NCBI RefSeq assembly: GCF_009192995.1
Contig: NZ_SDID01000001.1
Span: 62,001-126,000 of the forward strand
DNA length: 64,000 nucleotides
Direction of reading: 5' to 3'
Source: Sulfurimonas indica
GTDB lineage: Bacteria > Campylobacterota > Campylobacteria > Campylobacterales > Sulfurimonadaceae
The position numbers and the translations under genes were made by a program. The notes beneath the pieces are model-generated. The model saw nothing but the letters and a program-made list of their open reading frames with translations. It was not told where the DNA came from and did not search any database. The first letter of the stretch is position 1. Each line of letters begins with the position of its first letter. Shown piece by piece: positions 55,135 through 63,490 of the stretch.

Positions 55135-55409
55135 CTATCTTACCTTTTTTCTAATCTATTTTTATTGTAATGCAGAGAGAGCAAAATTTTCCATTCCTGC
55201 CGATTTATTTCTTAATATTTTCATCTAATTGTATATTCTAGTAACAATCAATTGATATTTTAAATACTCTTTAATCTCACTTATAACATTAATATTCCTT
55301 CTATTCTAACTTTATACCTATATTCTATCTTTAGAATCAAGTATATTACCCTTCCCTGTCAAATATAAGAATTTTTCGCTAAAATACAAGAAAAATTAGA
55401 AAGTTTTTT
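55135..55409. other. AT-rich intergenic region between HDOD and coaBC
   Basis: About 275 bases between two divergent genes. It holds the coaBC -10 (TAAAAT, 55380-55385, 30 bases before the ATG) and a short inverted repeat ATTCTA-TCTT-TAGAAT (55322-55337). No ORF, RNA gene or origin-like repeat was recognised. Confidence 0.5.
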
Positions 55410-56687
55410 ATGAATATCACAGAAAATTTACTTCAAAATAAAAAAATTCTTTTAGCAGTGACAGGTTCCATCGCTGTATACAAATCACTTGAGCTCGTTC
55501 GTCTCTTTGTAAAAGCAGGAGCTGAAGTGCGTGTTGTCATGAGTGAAAGTGCCAAAAAATTTGTTGCACCACTTACTTTTGAAACACTCTCATCAAACAA
55601 AGTCTTAGATGATACAAATGAAGACTGGTCAAGTGACTTCAACCATATCAAAATCACACAATGGGCAGACATTATGGTCATCGCTCCAGCTACTGCGAAC
55701 ACTGTAGCAAAGCTTACCAATGCCATCGCAGACAATATTTTACTCCAGTGCGCACTTGCATACCCAGGTATGAAAATCTTAGCACCCTCAGCAAATACAA
55801 ATATGCTGCAAAACCCAATCACACAAGCCAACTTTAAAATGCTCGGTATTGCAAACTACACGATTTTAGATACACAGGTAAAAGAGCTCGCATGTAAAAC
55901 AACAGGTGATGGTGCAATGGCAGAGCCGCTCGATATTTTTTATCAGAGTGCACGAGAACTCTTAAAAGATGAATTTTGGTCTGACAGACGCGTTATAGTA
56001 ACCGGTGGCGGTACAATTGAAAAGATTGATGATGTCCGCTATCTCTCAAACTTCTCAAGTGGGAAAATGGCAAGTGCCCTGGCTGTTGCCCTTTATCTCA
56101 AAGGTGCCGATGTGAACTTAATAGCAACAAGATTTGACAGTGAACTTCCCGAAAATATGCATAAAATTGATGTTGAAAGTTCAGCGGAGATGCTGGAGTA
56201 TCTTGTTGACTCCATTCGCATCGCAAAAAAAGGTAAACTCTCTAAACCAACACTTATGCGTGATGAGCATATCCATCTTATACAGAAAAAGCCTTACCTT
56301 TTTATGGCAGCAGCCGTGAGTGACTATGTACCAAAATTTGAACAGGCCGGAAAACTCAAAAAAGAGTCTCTTGGCGATGAATGGCAGCTTGAACTCAAAA
56401 AAAATGTAGATATACTGGATTCAATCGATAAAGATGGTATAACAACCATTGGGTTTAAAGCAGAGATGGATAAACTAAACGCTATCGATAATGCTTCAAA
56501 AATGTTAAAAGTCAAAGAACTTGATGCCGTCTGTTTGAATATTTTAGAGGATTCTTCAAGCTTTGGCAGCTCTACAAATAAGATAGAGTTCATTACAAAA
56601 GATAAAGTTACATCATTACCAGAAAATGGCAAACTTTCTCTCTCTTTTGAAATAGTAGAGAGTGCAAAAAGCCTCCAAGAGAAGTAG
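55410..56687 (+). CDS. coaBC: Phosphopantothenoylcysteine synthase/decarboxylase CoaBC
   Basis: Bifunctional coenzyme A enzyme, 425 residues. The flavin-dependent decarboxylase half has LLAVTGSIAVYKSLELVR, IAPATANTVAKLTNAIADN and APSANTNMLQNP. The synthase half has VIVTGGGTIEKIDDVRYLSNFSSGKMA, FMAAAVSDYVP and the C-terminal TNKIEFITKD. The uppS ATG follows its stop codon directly, and the next four genes overlap by single bases, so all likely share one mRNA. Confidence 0.96.
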   Translation: MNITENLLQNKKILLAVTGSIAVYKSLELVRLFVKAGAEVRVVMSESAKKFVAPLTFETLSSNKVLDDTNEDWSSDFNHIKITQWADIMVIAPATANTVAKLTNAIADNILLQCALAYPGMKILAPSANTNMLQNPITQANFKMLGIANYTILDTQVKELACKTTGDGAMAEPLDIFYQSARELLKDEFWSDRRVIVTGGGTIEKIDDVRYLSNFSSGKMASALAVALYLKGADVNLIATRFDSELPENMHKIDVESSAEMLEYLVDSIRIAKKGKLSKPTLMRDEHIHLIQKKPYLFMAAAVSDYVPKFEQAGKLKKESLGDEWQLELKKNVDILDSIDKDGITTIGFKAEMDKLNAIDNASKMLKVKELDAVCLNILEDSSSFGSSTNKIEFITKDKVTSLPENGKLSLSFEIVESAKSLQEK

Positions 56688-57365
56688 ATGAACAGAGCAA
56701 AGCATATAGCCATTATTATGGATGGAAACGGAAGATGGGCAGAACTTCAAGGCAAAAAACGTGTCAAAGGACATGAAGCCGGAGCAAAAGTTGTTAAAGA
56801 GATAACAACGTATTGTGCCAATAATGAAGAGATAGAACGTCTTACTCTCTATGCTTTTTCAACTGAGAACTGGAAACGTCCACGCCTTGAAGTGGAGTTT
56901 TTAATGAAACTGCTTGATAACTATCTCAAAAATGAACTTGAAGTCTATCTTGCGAATAATGTCCGTTTTGAACCTATCGGCGATATTCGTGCCTTTTCAA
57001 AATCACTGCAAAAAACGATTGCTATGGTTCAAGAAAAAACAGCACATTGTGACGGACTTGTACAATCTTTGGCACTCAATTACGGCTCACAGGATGAAAT
57101 TATCCGTGCTGTGAACAAACTGCGAAGTGTTGAAGAAGACATTACAACACAAATACTCTCTAATGCACTTGACTGTAAACATAATGTCGACCTGCTCATC
57201 CGTACCGGAGGAGACAAAAGACTCTCTAACTTTTTGCTTTGGCAGGCAGCGTATGCAGAGCTCTTTTTTGTTGACACTCTTTGGCCGGATTTTGGTACAA
57301 AAGAGTTGGAAAAAATCATCAAAAAGTTTAAAAAAGTCGAACGTAGATTTGGAGGACTGAAATAA
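56688..57365 (+). CDS. uppS: Undecaprenyl diphosphate synthase
   Basis: Cis-prenyltransferase making the C55 lipid carrier; 225 residues. Signatures: AIIMDGNGRWAELQGKKRVKGHEAG at the start with the catalytic Asp, LTLYAFSTENWKRP, and the C-terminal DLLIRTGGDKRLSNFLLWQAAYAELFF. It begins directly after coaBC and overlaps the next gene by one base. Provides carrier for peptidoglycan precursors made with GlmU products. Confidence 0.96.
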   Translation: MNRAKHIAIIMDGNGRWAELQGKKRVKGHEAGAKVVKEITTYCANNEEIERLTLYAFSTENWKRPRLEVEFLMKLLDNYLKNELEVYLANNVRFEPIGDIRAFSKSLQKTIAMVQEKTAHCDGLVQSLALNYGSQDEIIRAVNKLRSVEEDITTQILSNALDCKHNVDLLIRTGGDKRLSNFLLWQAAYAELFFVDTLWPDFGTKELEKIIKKFKKVERRFGGLK

Positions 57366-58186
57366 TGGAATATACTCTAATCACTTCTTTTATTTTAGGC
57401 CTTCTTATCGGTTCATTTTTAAATGTAATCATTGTTCGTATACCCAAAGAAGAGAGCATTGTATTTGGAGGCTCACACTGTGTGCACTGCAGTAATAAAC
57501 TCAAGTCATGGCACAACATTCCTCTTTTGTCATGGATTTTACTGCGAGGAAAGTGTGCTTACTGTAAAACTCCGATATCTGTTCAATATCCAATCGTAGA
57601 GCTGATTTCCGGATTTGTTTTTTTAGCAATAGCCTCTAAATACGGCCTCTCTTTTGCCTCTTTTTTCATTGCCATGAGTTTTTTAATGCTACTTGCACTC
57701 TCAGTCATTGACTTTAAGTATAAAATGATTCCGGACTCACTTAATCTGTTGGCAATTTTCTTTGCAGTTTTTGGTGCATGGAATGTTGATGGTGTTGTGC
57801 ATAACTTTCAAAATGCCCTACTCTTTACCGGTGGATTTACTCTGCTGCGTTTTACACTTTCATACTACTTGACCTCTTCTGTTTTTCGAGCAGGTCTCAA
57901 GACAAAAACAACTTGGAACAGACACTATGATAGAACACCATTTATCGAAGCCATGGGAGAAGGCGACATTATGGTAGCAGCTACTATGGGGGCTCTTCTT
58001 GGTATACAACTTGGTCTTGTTGCTATCTTTTTATCTGCCCTTTTGGCACTGCCTGTAATGCTGCTTGTTCTTGGACGTTCAGCTGAAGAACAACGCGTAC
58101 CCTATGTGCCTTTTTTAGCAATGGCTACTTTTATCGTCTTTCTTTATGATTCACAAATTATGGACTACATCAAGGCTAGTTACTGA
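57365..58186 (+). CDS. Prepilin peptidase (A24) PilD-type
   Basis: Membrane aspartyl peptidase and N-methylase for type IV pilins or pseudopilins, 273 residues. Zinc-type Cys pairs CVHCSNKL and CAYCKTPI lie in the N-terminal cytoplasmic loop after GSFLNVIIVRIPK. Catalytic Asp motifs: SVIDFKYKMIPDSLNL and GEGDIMVAATMG. Multiple membrane helices follow. No pilin or secretion gene is adjacent; the substrates are elsewhere. One-base overlaps with both neighbours. Confidence 0.92.
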   Translation: MEYTLITSFILGLLIGSFLNVIIVRIPKEESIVFGGSHCVHCSNKLKSWHNIPLLSWILLRGKCAYCKTPISVQYPIVELISGFVFLAIASKYGLSFASFFIAMSFLMLLALSVIDFKYKMIPDSLNLLAIFFAVFGAWNVDGVVHNFQNALLFTGGFTLLRFTLSYYLTSSVFRAGLKTKTTWNRHYDRTPFIEAMGEGDIMVAATMGALLGIQLGLVAIFLSALLALPVMLLVLGRSAEEQRVPYVPFLAMATFIVFLYDSQIMDYIKASY

Positions 58187-59205
58187 TGAAGCGACTACGA
58201 AAATATATACTGAGTAACTTCTCATCTCTTTTTCTCTCTATATTTTTGCCGCTGTTCTCCATTGCGTCTGTTATCTTTTTGATCAAACTCGCAGCATATA
58301 CTGCCATTATACAGCTAACGATTTGGGAGATGACAAAGCTTTATATTTTCATCTTACCGCAGCTACTTTTTTATACACTGCCGATTACTTTTTTCATAGC
58401 TGCGACACTCTCACTCTTTAAGCTCTCAAATGACAATGAGATCATTGTGCTCTTTTCCCTGGGTATCAAACCGTTTTTTATCGTAAGAACATTTTTCTGG
58501 CCTGCACTGCTGCTCTCTTTGGTTATGTTTTTTAACTTTTTGGTTATTGACCCGCACGCAACAGTACTCTCGAAAAACTTTGTCTCTTACAAAAAGAGTG
58601 AAGCAAAATTCAACCTCTCTGCAAGTGAGTTTGGTAACAGCTTTGGAGACTGGCTTTTGTATCTCGGTAAAAAGAATGAAGACGGTACTTTTGAGAAAGT
58701 TTTTCTTTTTAACAAAAAACAAAAAGAGGAGATTCTCATTGCTGCAAAAAAGGCAGAGGTCATTAATGATGCAGGGATTTTACGACTCAAGCTCACGCAG
58801 GGTGAAGGGTACAGTTACTCAACAGAGAAATTTTCCCAAATAAACTTTAACACAATGCTAATAAATGACACCATGAAAGCGGACTTGATGAACTACAAAA
58901 AACCGCTTGAGTACTGGCTCTCAAAAGAGGGATACGGACGAAAGAAACACCTGTTTATCAGAAACTCACTGATGAGTCTTTTTCCACTCGTTACACTCTT
59001 TTTGATTGTCTCTTTCGGTGTCGTTCACACAAGACATCAAAAATCGAAGATTTATCTCTTTTTGTTTTTAACGATTCTCTTTTACTACTCCGGACTTTTG
59101 GCATTAGAGAAGTACCTTGGATTTTACACCATTGCAGCCGTTTCTCTTGGGTGGCTTTTTGGAAGCTATCTGCTTTATAGAAGAACAATAGTAAGAAAGT
59201 TCTAA
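58186..59205 (+). CDS. LptF/LptG-family LPS export permease
   Basis: 339 residues, with three membrane helices at each end and a periplasmic beta-jellyroll domain between, as in the LptF/LptG transporters that extract lipopolysaccharide from the inner membrane. It begins LRKYILSNFSSLFLSIFLPLF. Which of LptF or LptG it is cannot be told here, and the partner and ATPase are not adjacent. It overlaps its neighbours by one base. Confidence 0.82.
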   Translation: MKRLRKYILSNFSSLFLSIFLPLFSIASVIFLIKLAAYTAIIQLTIWEMTKLYIFILPQLLFYTLPITFFIAATLSLFKLSNDNEIIVLFSLGIKPFFIVRTFFWPALLLSLVMFFNFLVIDPHATVLSKNFVSYKKSEAKFNLSASEFGNSFGDWLLYLGKKNEDGTFEKVFLFNKKQKEEILIAAKKAEVINDAGILRLKLTQGEGYSYSTEKFSQINFNTMLINDTMKADLMNYKKPLEYWLSKEGYGRKKHLFIRNSLMSLFPLVTLFLIVSFGVVHTRHQKSKIYLFLFLTILFYYSGLLALEKYLGFYTIAAVSLGWLFGSYLLYRRTIVRKF

Positions 59206-59915
59206 TGAGAGTAGCTGTTACACTGGCATACAACGGTACCCACTATCACGGCTCTCAAATTCAAAGAGATATCTCACCTACGATATTTGGTACTTTTGAA
59301 AATGCCCTTTTACGACTCGGAATTGACCAGAGAGTCATTGTAAGCGGTCGAACAGACCGTGGTGTTCATGCCACAGGACAGGTGTGTCACTTTGATCTGC
59401 CTCCTTACTGGAGTGACACGCAAAAGCTCAAACGAGTTCTTAATTTTATGCTTCCTTCTTCCATTCGTATACTTCGTGTCAAAGAGGTAAGTGATGATTT
59501 TCATGCCAGATATTCAACAAAAAAAAGAGTCTATCGTTATATCTTAAAAGATACGCCACTTAGCCCTTTTGAGGCTGACTTTGTAACATACTCCCAAGAG
59601 AAACTTGATGTCAAGATGCTGCACCATAAGATGCAGCTCTTTCTCGGTGAGCATGATTTCAAGCACTTCAAGAAAAACGGCAGTGATGAAAATACAACCA
59701 TCAGAATGATATACAAAGCATTTGCCTATAAGCATAAAGGGTATATAATACTTAACTTTGAAGCAAACGGATTTTTAAGAAGCCAGATTCGAATGATGGT
59801 TGGCTCACTTTTAAAACTAAGTAAAGAAGAGATTATAGAAAAACTCGGTGACACAAACCACAAAGTAGATTCAGCCCCACCAAACGGGCTCTATCTCGCA
59901 AAAATAAAATATTAA
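59205..59915 (+). CDS. truA: tRNA pseudouridine(38-40) synthase TruA
   Basis: 236 residues. N-terminal VTLAYNGTHYHGSQIQ, catalytic Asp in VSGRTDRGVHATGQVCHF, RYSTKKRVYRYIL, and the C-terminal FEANGFLRSQIRMMVGSLL and APPNGLYLAKI. Modifies uridines in the anticodon arm. The start overlaps the stop of the permease gene by one base; a short gap then leads to the NifU-like gene. Confidence 0.96.
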   Translation: MRVAVTLAYNGTHYHGSQIQRDISPTIFGTFENALLRLGIDQRVIVSGRTDRGVHATGQVCHFDLPPYWSDTQKLKRVLNFMLPSSIRILRVKEVSDDFHARYSTKKRVYRYILKDTPLSPFEADFVTYSQEKLDVKMLHHKMQLFLGEHDFKHFKKNGSDENTTIRMIYKAFAYKHKGYIILNFEANGFLRSQIRMMVGSLLKLSKEEIIEKLGDTNHKVDSAPPNGLYLAKIKY

Positions 59916-59924
59916 AGGATGGCT

Positions 59925-60371
59925 ATGTTTGAAGATGTAAAGATGCCCGAAGGAATGTCTCCAGAAGCTCTGGAACATCTTATGTATCCCAAAAACTATG
60001 GAAAACTCGATGATGCAGACGGCATTGGAGTAGCACTCGATGAAAAGACAAAAGAGTATGTCATTTTCTATACAAAACTCGAAGATGAAATAGTAAAAGA
60101 TGTAAAATTTGCTACAAACGGATGTCAAGATACCGTCGTTATCGGCTCAATGTTTACAGAGATGATAAAAGAGAATGATGTTGATTATGCACAAAAAGCG
60201 ATTCAAAAGATGCATGACAAACTGGGTAAACTCTCGGCACAACAGCAGGTCTGTGCAGATATCGTCTTTACTGCCTTTATAGCATCACTCAAAAACTATG
60301 AAAACAGACAAAACGGTGCTAATGAAGAACTGCATCTCTTAAAAATGAAAAAGAGTTGTGAAATACCATAG
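59925..60371 (+). CDS. NifU/IscU-like protein lacking the first ligand cysteine
   Basis: 148 residues with the IscU/NifU-N fold: YPKNYGKLDDADGIG near residues 21-35 and FATNGCQDTVVIGSMFTEMI with C67, and QQQVCADIVFTAF with C110. The position of the first scaffold cysteine (PACGD in IscU) reads GVALDEKT, so one cluster ligand and its Asp are lost; an extra Cys (C145) is at the C-terminus. It may not assemble clusters as classical scaffolds do. The ATG at 59925 is preferred because the earlier ATG at 59919 abuts the AAAGG site. It pairs with the ferritin-like gene. Confidence 0.75.
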   Translation: MFEDVKMPEGMSPEALEHLMYPKNYGKLDDADGIGVALDEKTKEYVIFYTKLEDEIVKDVKFATNGCQDTVVIGSMFTEMIKENDVDYAQKAIQKMHDKLGKLSAQQQVCADIVFTAFIASLKNYENRQNGANEELHLLKMKKSCEIP

Positions 60372-60387
60372 GAAGAGGAAGAAAAAA

Positions 60388-61194
60388 ATGACAAATAAAA
60401 CATATCAAAAAAAACATGAGCTGTGGCTCAGCATCCTTTTTGCATCTTTTGCGATCAATGATGAAGCAATCAAATCACGTCTTTATGACTTTTCACAAAT
60501 CGCATTCCGCCATATGAAATGGCTTGGCAATGATATCTTAGAGAGTGGCAAAGATTATAACTACGACAGAGAAATGGCGCTTTTAAAACGAGAAAGTAAT
60601 TTTGAGATACTAAAAGCACTCAAAGAGGAGATAGAAGCTACGCAAGCGCTTTACCCTGATACAATCCTAGGAGAGCGCATCAAAACAGACGATACCTATC
60701 TTCTGCAGTATATTTCTGAACTCCTTGCTAATCCTGCAAACGATGCCAAAGTGACCGCTTTTAATATGGAGAGAAAATGGGAAGATCTGGACCAGAGTCA
60801 AGTCGATGCACTGACACTCTTTTTATTTGAAGAGTCTTACAAAGAGTATGAACTCATTTTAGTCTATGCATACATGCAGGCACGCACAAAAAATGTGCTT
60901 CACTTCAATGTCTTTCAAGACCTTGTCGATGAGTCACACTTCCATCTCAAATCTTTTGGAAATATGATGGCAAAACTCGGCATCCTTGCACTCCCGCGTG
61001 AGCTTCATGAGATGACCTATGTTGTTAAAGATTTGGACAAATTTGTAAAAGACGGCATAGCAGAAGAAGAAGCTGCAAAAGAGATGTGTAAAGAGCTCAG
61101 TGACTCCATCAAAGATGAAAAACTCTCAAAATTTTTCGACTTTATCAACTATCAGGAGTCGTATCATATCGAGCTGATGAAAAAGTTACTCTAA
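60388..61194 (+). CDS. Ferritin-like helical protein, putative iron-binding
   Basis: About 268 residues, all alpha-helical. Potential diiron ligands appear as Glu/His pairs: FSQIAFRHMKWLGNDILE, FEESYKEYELI, VDESHFHLKSFG and NYQESYHIELM, spaced like the helices of a ferritin/rubrerythrin-type four-helix bundle. Confirmation requires structure. The ATG at 60388 is chosen for AGAGGAAG upstream; upstream codons overlap the NifU-like gene's end. It likely shares an mRNA with the NifU-like gene, suggesting a joint iron-related task. Confidence 0.6.
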   Translation: MTNKTYQKKHELWLSILFASFAINDEAIKSRLYDFSQIAFRHMKWLGNDILESGKDYNYDREMALLKRESNFEILKALKEEIEATQALYPDTILGERIKTDDTYLLQYISELLANPANDAKVTAFNMERKWEDLDQSQVDALTLFLFEESYKEYELILVYAYMQARTKNVLHFNVFQDLVDESHFHLKSFGNMMAKLGILALPRELHEMTYVVKDLDKFVKDGIAEEEAAKEMCKELSDSIKDEKLSKFFDFINYQESYHIELMKKLL

Positions 61195-61206
61195 AAGAGT
61201 GACTTT
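61182..61206. terminator. 11-bp hairpin at the convergent ferritin-like/ElyC-like ends
   Basis: AAAGTTACTCT (61182-61192) pairs with AGAGTGACTTT (61196-61206), one pair being G-U, around AAA. Both stop codons are at its apex. The minus-strand side continues into TTTTTC. Confidence 0.55.
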
Positions 61207-61943
61207 AACTTTGCCCATAAAATTCCAATATACTCATGGAGAGCAATCGTTGAAATATATAAAGCATTTGCACTTGGAACTCTTAGGTAGCCTCTAAATT
61301 CACTTCTGTAAAAGCTCGTTGGTGCTGCTATTGGATGCATGCCGAGTGATTCAAAAAGCATCATGGCGCGTGGCATATGAGAAGCAGATGTTACAAGCAC
61401 AAAAGGCTCTGAGCCTACAACTGTTTTGGTAAACAATGCCTCTTCTTTTGTATCTTTTGGTAAAGGGTTAATGAGCATATCTTCACCTGAGATATCTAAT
61501 GCTTCTGCCATTTTTGCGTTCATCAATGCTTGGGAAATATCTGTTTTGCCTTCAAAACCTGTAAAAATAATTTTTGAGTTTGGCATTTTGTTATGAATAA
61601 CAATACCCTCCACTACTCTTTTTATAGAAGCATCTGTAAGCTGTGATGATAGTGGCTGTGCTTCATCGGTATCATGCCCATTACCCAGTACGTGAATGAA
61701 TTTTACTTCCTGTTTATAATCATACTTAGAGTATTGATTCTCCAAACCTGATACAAGATAGTTTGCAAAAGGAGGATAGGAAAATAAAAAGAGTAAAAAA
61801 AGCGAACTCAAGAAGAACTTTTCAGCTCTGTTCTCATTTTTTGCATAAAAGTAGTAGATACCAAGAACGAGCAGCGTTAAAATAAGACCAACCGGCTCGA
61901 TAAAAAATGATATAAACTTCTTAAGTAAAAATCCTATCTCCAT
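61191..61943 (-). CDS. DUF218/YdcF-family (ElyC-type) envelope protein
   Basis: 250 residues: two N-terminal membrane helices (about 14-30 and 38-56) and a Rossmann-like DUF218 domain with VLGNGHDTDEAQPLSSQL, IIFTGFEGKTD and VTSASHMPRAMMLFESLG. The family includes ElyC and SanA, linked to peptidoglycan and undecaprenyl-phosphate metabolism. It overlaps the upstream hydrolase gene by one base. Confidence 0.82.
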   Translation of the reverse strand: MEIGFLLKKFISFFIEPVGLILTLLVLGIYYFYAKNENRAEKFFLSSLFLLFLFSYPPFANYLVSGLENQYSKYDYKQEVKFIHVLGNGHDTDEAQPLSSQLTDASIKRVVEGIVIHNKMPNSKIIFTGFEGKTDISQALMNAKMAEALDISGEDMLINPLPKDTKEEALFTKTVVGSEPFVLVTSASHMPRAMMLFESLGMHPIAAPTSFYRSEFRGYLRVPSANALYISTIALHEYIGILWAKLKSLF

Positions 61944-62704
61944 TATTGTATCACTCCCCTTATTTTTTCTACCACTCTCTCATCCCACAACAACCCTTTA
62001 TGGTGTAAATCATCAATTTCAACGTAATAAACAAGATTATTTATACTCTCTTTGAGTGCTCTTGCATTTTCTATGTATGTTGTTTCATCATCACGACTTA
62101 CAAAAAGGTAGCTTGCTGCATGCACATTTTGCATAAACTTTTTCGTTTGGAATTTATATCTTATCATAGCTGCTACATTAATACCAAATTTTTTCGCTGC
62201 CAAAGAGGGTATGGAATCAAAAGCACCTACTAAAAAAAGTGCTTTGACATCTACTTTAGAAGCTACATAGGCTGCTACACTTGAGCCTATGGAAAAACCA
62301 AGCAGATAAAAGTCTCCATAGTTTTTTTTGATAAGCTGCGCGATTTTAAGACCATCTTGCAAAAGATTTTTCTCATTGGGCACACCTTCGCTTTTTCCAT
62401 AAGAGCGGTAGTTAAATGTAATGATTCTCACCTGCGGATAGAGCTTTGCAAATCTATTGATAAGCCCAACTGCATCATGGCTTCTTCCTACAAATACAAG
62501 CAGTGTACTATGAGGATACTCTGGTTCATACACTACACCTTCAAGCTCTACCCCGTCATCTGTTGTCATACTCAGCAGCGTACATGCTTCACACAAATGC
62601 TCATCTCTATAGTGAAAGGGTGAAAAAACCATAAAGTGTTGCCACTGATAAAAAACAAAAAGTAAAATAAGTAAAGTGAAAATTATAAAAGCTATATAAA
62701 TCAT
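61943..62704 (-). CDS. Alpha/beta hydrolase with N-terminal membrane anchor
   Basis: About 253 residues. One N-terminal helix (YIAFIIFTLLILLFVFYQW) then a hydrolase domain of the serine-peptidase type: nucleophile motif LGFSIGSSVAAYV, strands VRIITFNYRSYGKSEG, and a C-terminal DDLHHKGLLWDE with the catalytic His. The physiological ester or peptide substrate is unknown. The start at 62704 (ATG) is chosen; in-frame TTG at 62710 is upstream. It lacks a clear Shine-Dalgarno site, with a -10 box only about 12 bases before the ATG. Confidence 0.78.
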   Translation of the reverse strand: MIYIAFIIFTLLILLFVFYQWQHFMVFSPFHYRDEHLCEACTLLSMTTDDGVELEGVVYEPEYPHSTLLVFVGRSHDAVGLINRFAKLYPQVRIITFNYRSYGKSEGVPNEKNLLQDGLKIAQLIKKNYGDFYLLGFSIGSSVAAYVASKVDVKALFLVGAFDSIPSLAAKKFGINVAAMIRYKFQTKKFMQNVHAASYLFVSRDDETTYIENARALKESINNLVYYVEIDDLHHKGLLWDERVVEKIRGVIQ

Positions 62705-62716
62705 AGCCAATATTGT

Positions 62717-62724
62717 AGTATAAT
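62717..62724. promoter_or_regulatory. Overlapping divergent -10 boxes
   Basis: Plus-strand TATAAT (62719-62724) and minus-strand TATACT (62722-62717) share bases. They serve the divergent genes starting at 62750 and 62704, so the two promoters would compete for polymerase. Confidence 0.45.
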
Positions 62725-62749
62725 TCCATCAATTATTATAGGATTTACA

Positions 62750-63490
62750 ATGCAACTATTTGGAAAATTTTCAACAAATTTCGATATGGATTATCTCGTT
62801 GAGCAATATATCTACATCAATGAGAGTGAAGATGAAAAAATCACGCTTGATGATTTAGAGAGAATGCTCAAAAAAAAGCGTAAACATGTAGTGGGAACTA
62901 TCTTTTTATATAACCCGGAAGAGTCTCCTACAGGGTATAAAATGAGCCGTTTCTTACAAAAGGATGGGTTTGAGAAGTATGATGAGTATGTAACACTCAA
63001 TGAATCTCCAAGAATGTACGTCCTCAATGCTGCACTCAAAGAGCACTACAAAGGAAAACTTGTAGAGATACGGTATCTCTTTAACTATAATCGTGAAAAT
63101 ATCGAACCGACTCCGATTTTAGAAGAGTTTGATGCAGACTTGGACAAGTTAAACTCAATGCAGCTTACACGTTATGACAGAGCACTGAACTACATCGACA
63201 TTCCAAACATTCGTCTGACTGGAAAATTTGTTTTTTTCGGCATGGGACACAAATATGACAGACACCATAAGAATATTATCGCTTACGCCAGAGCACTCTC
63301 TGAACATGTAAACAAGCTCGATAAAACAGTCGTATTTATGCATGATAACAATTATGATGAAGATGAGTGTCGCCAAATCGCTTACTTCCTCTCACCATTT
63401 GCAACAGGTAAAATGCGTGAGAAGCGTGCAAATGCTCTCAAAGAGGTCTTTAAAACCACTCCACCGCAAGTGGTTAAGATCTCCTCTTAG
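62750..63490 (+). CDS. Conserved hypothetical protein, family not recognised
   Basis: 246 residues, soluble, no signal peptide or membrane helix. Charged and mixed alpha/beta composition; a Lys-rich stretch ERMLKKKRKHVV near residue 40 and GKFVFFGMGHKYDRHHKNI in the second half, where several His and Asp residues could be functional. I do not recognise a family. It stands alone with its own -10 box and its last 17 bases overlap the convergent oxidoreductase gene. Confidence 0.6.
   Translation: MQLFGKFSTNFDMDYLVEQYIYINESEDEKITLDDLERMLKKKRKHVVGTIFLYNPEESPTGYKMSRFLQKDGFEKYDEYVTLNESPRMYVLNAALKEHYKGKLVEIRYLFNYNRENIEPTPILEEFDADLDKLNSMQLTRYDRALNYIDIPNIRLTGKFVFFGMGHKYDRHHKNIIAYARALSEHVNKLDKTVVFMHDNNYDEDECRQIAYFLSPFATGKMREKRANALKEVFKTTPPQVVKISS

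Noticed and set aside
55135-55409. AT-rich region as a possible replication origin
   Set aside because: No DnaA-box-like repeats or neighbouring dnaA/dnaN genes were recognised.
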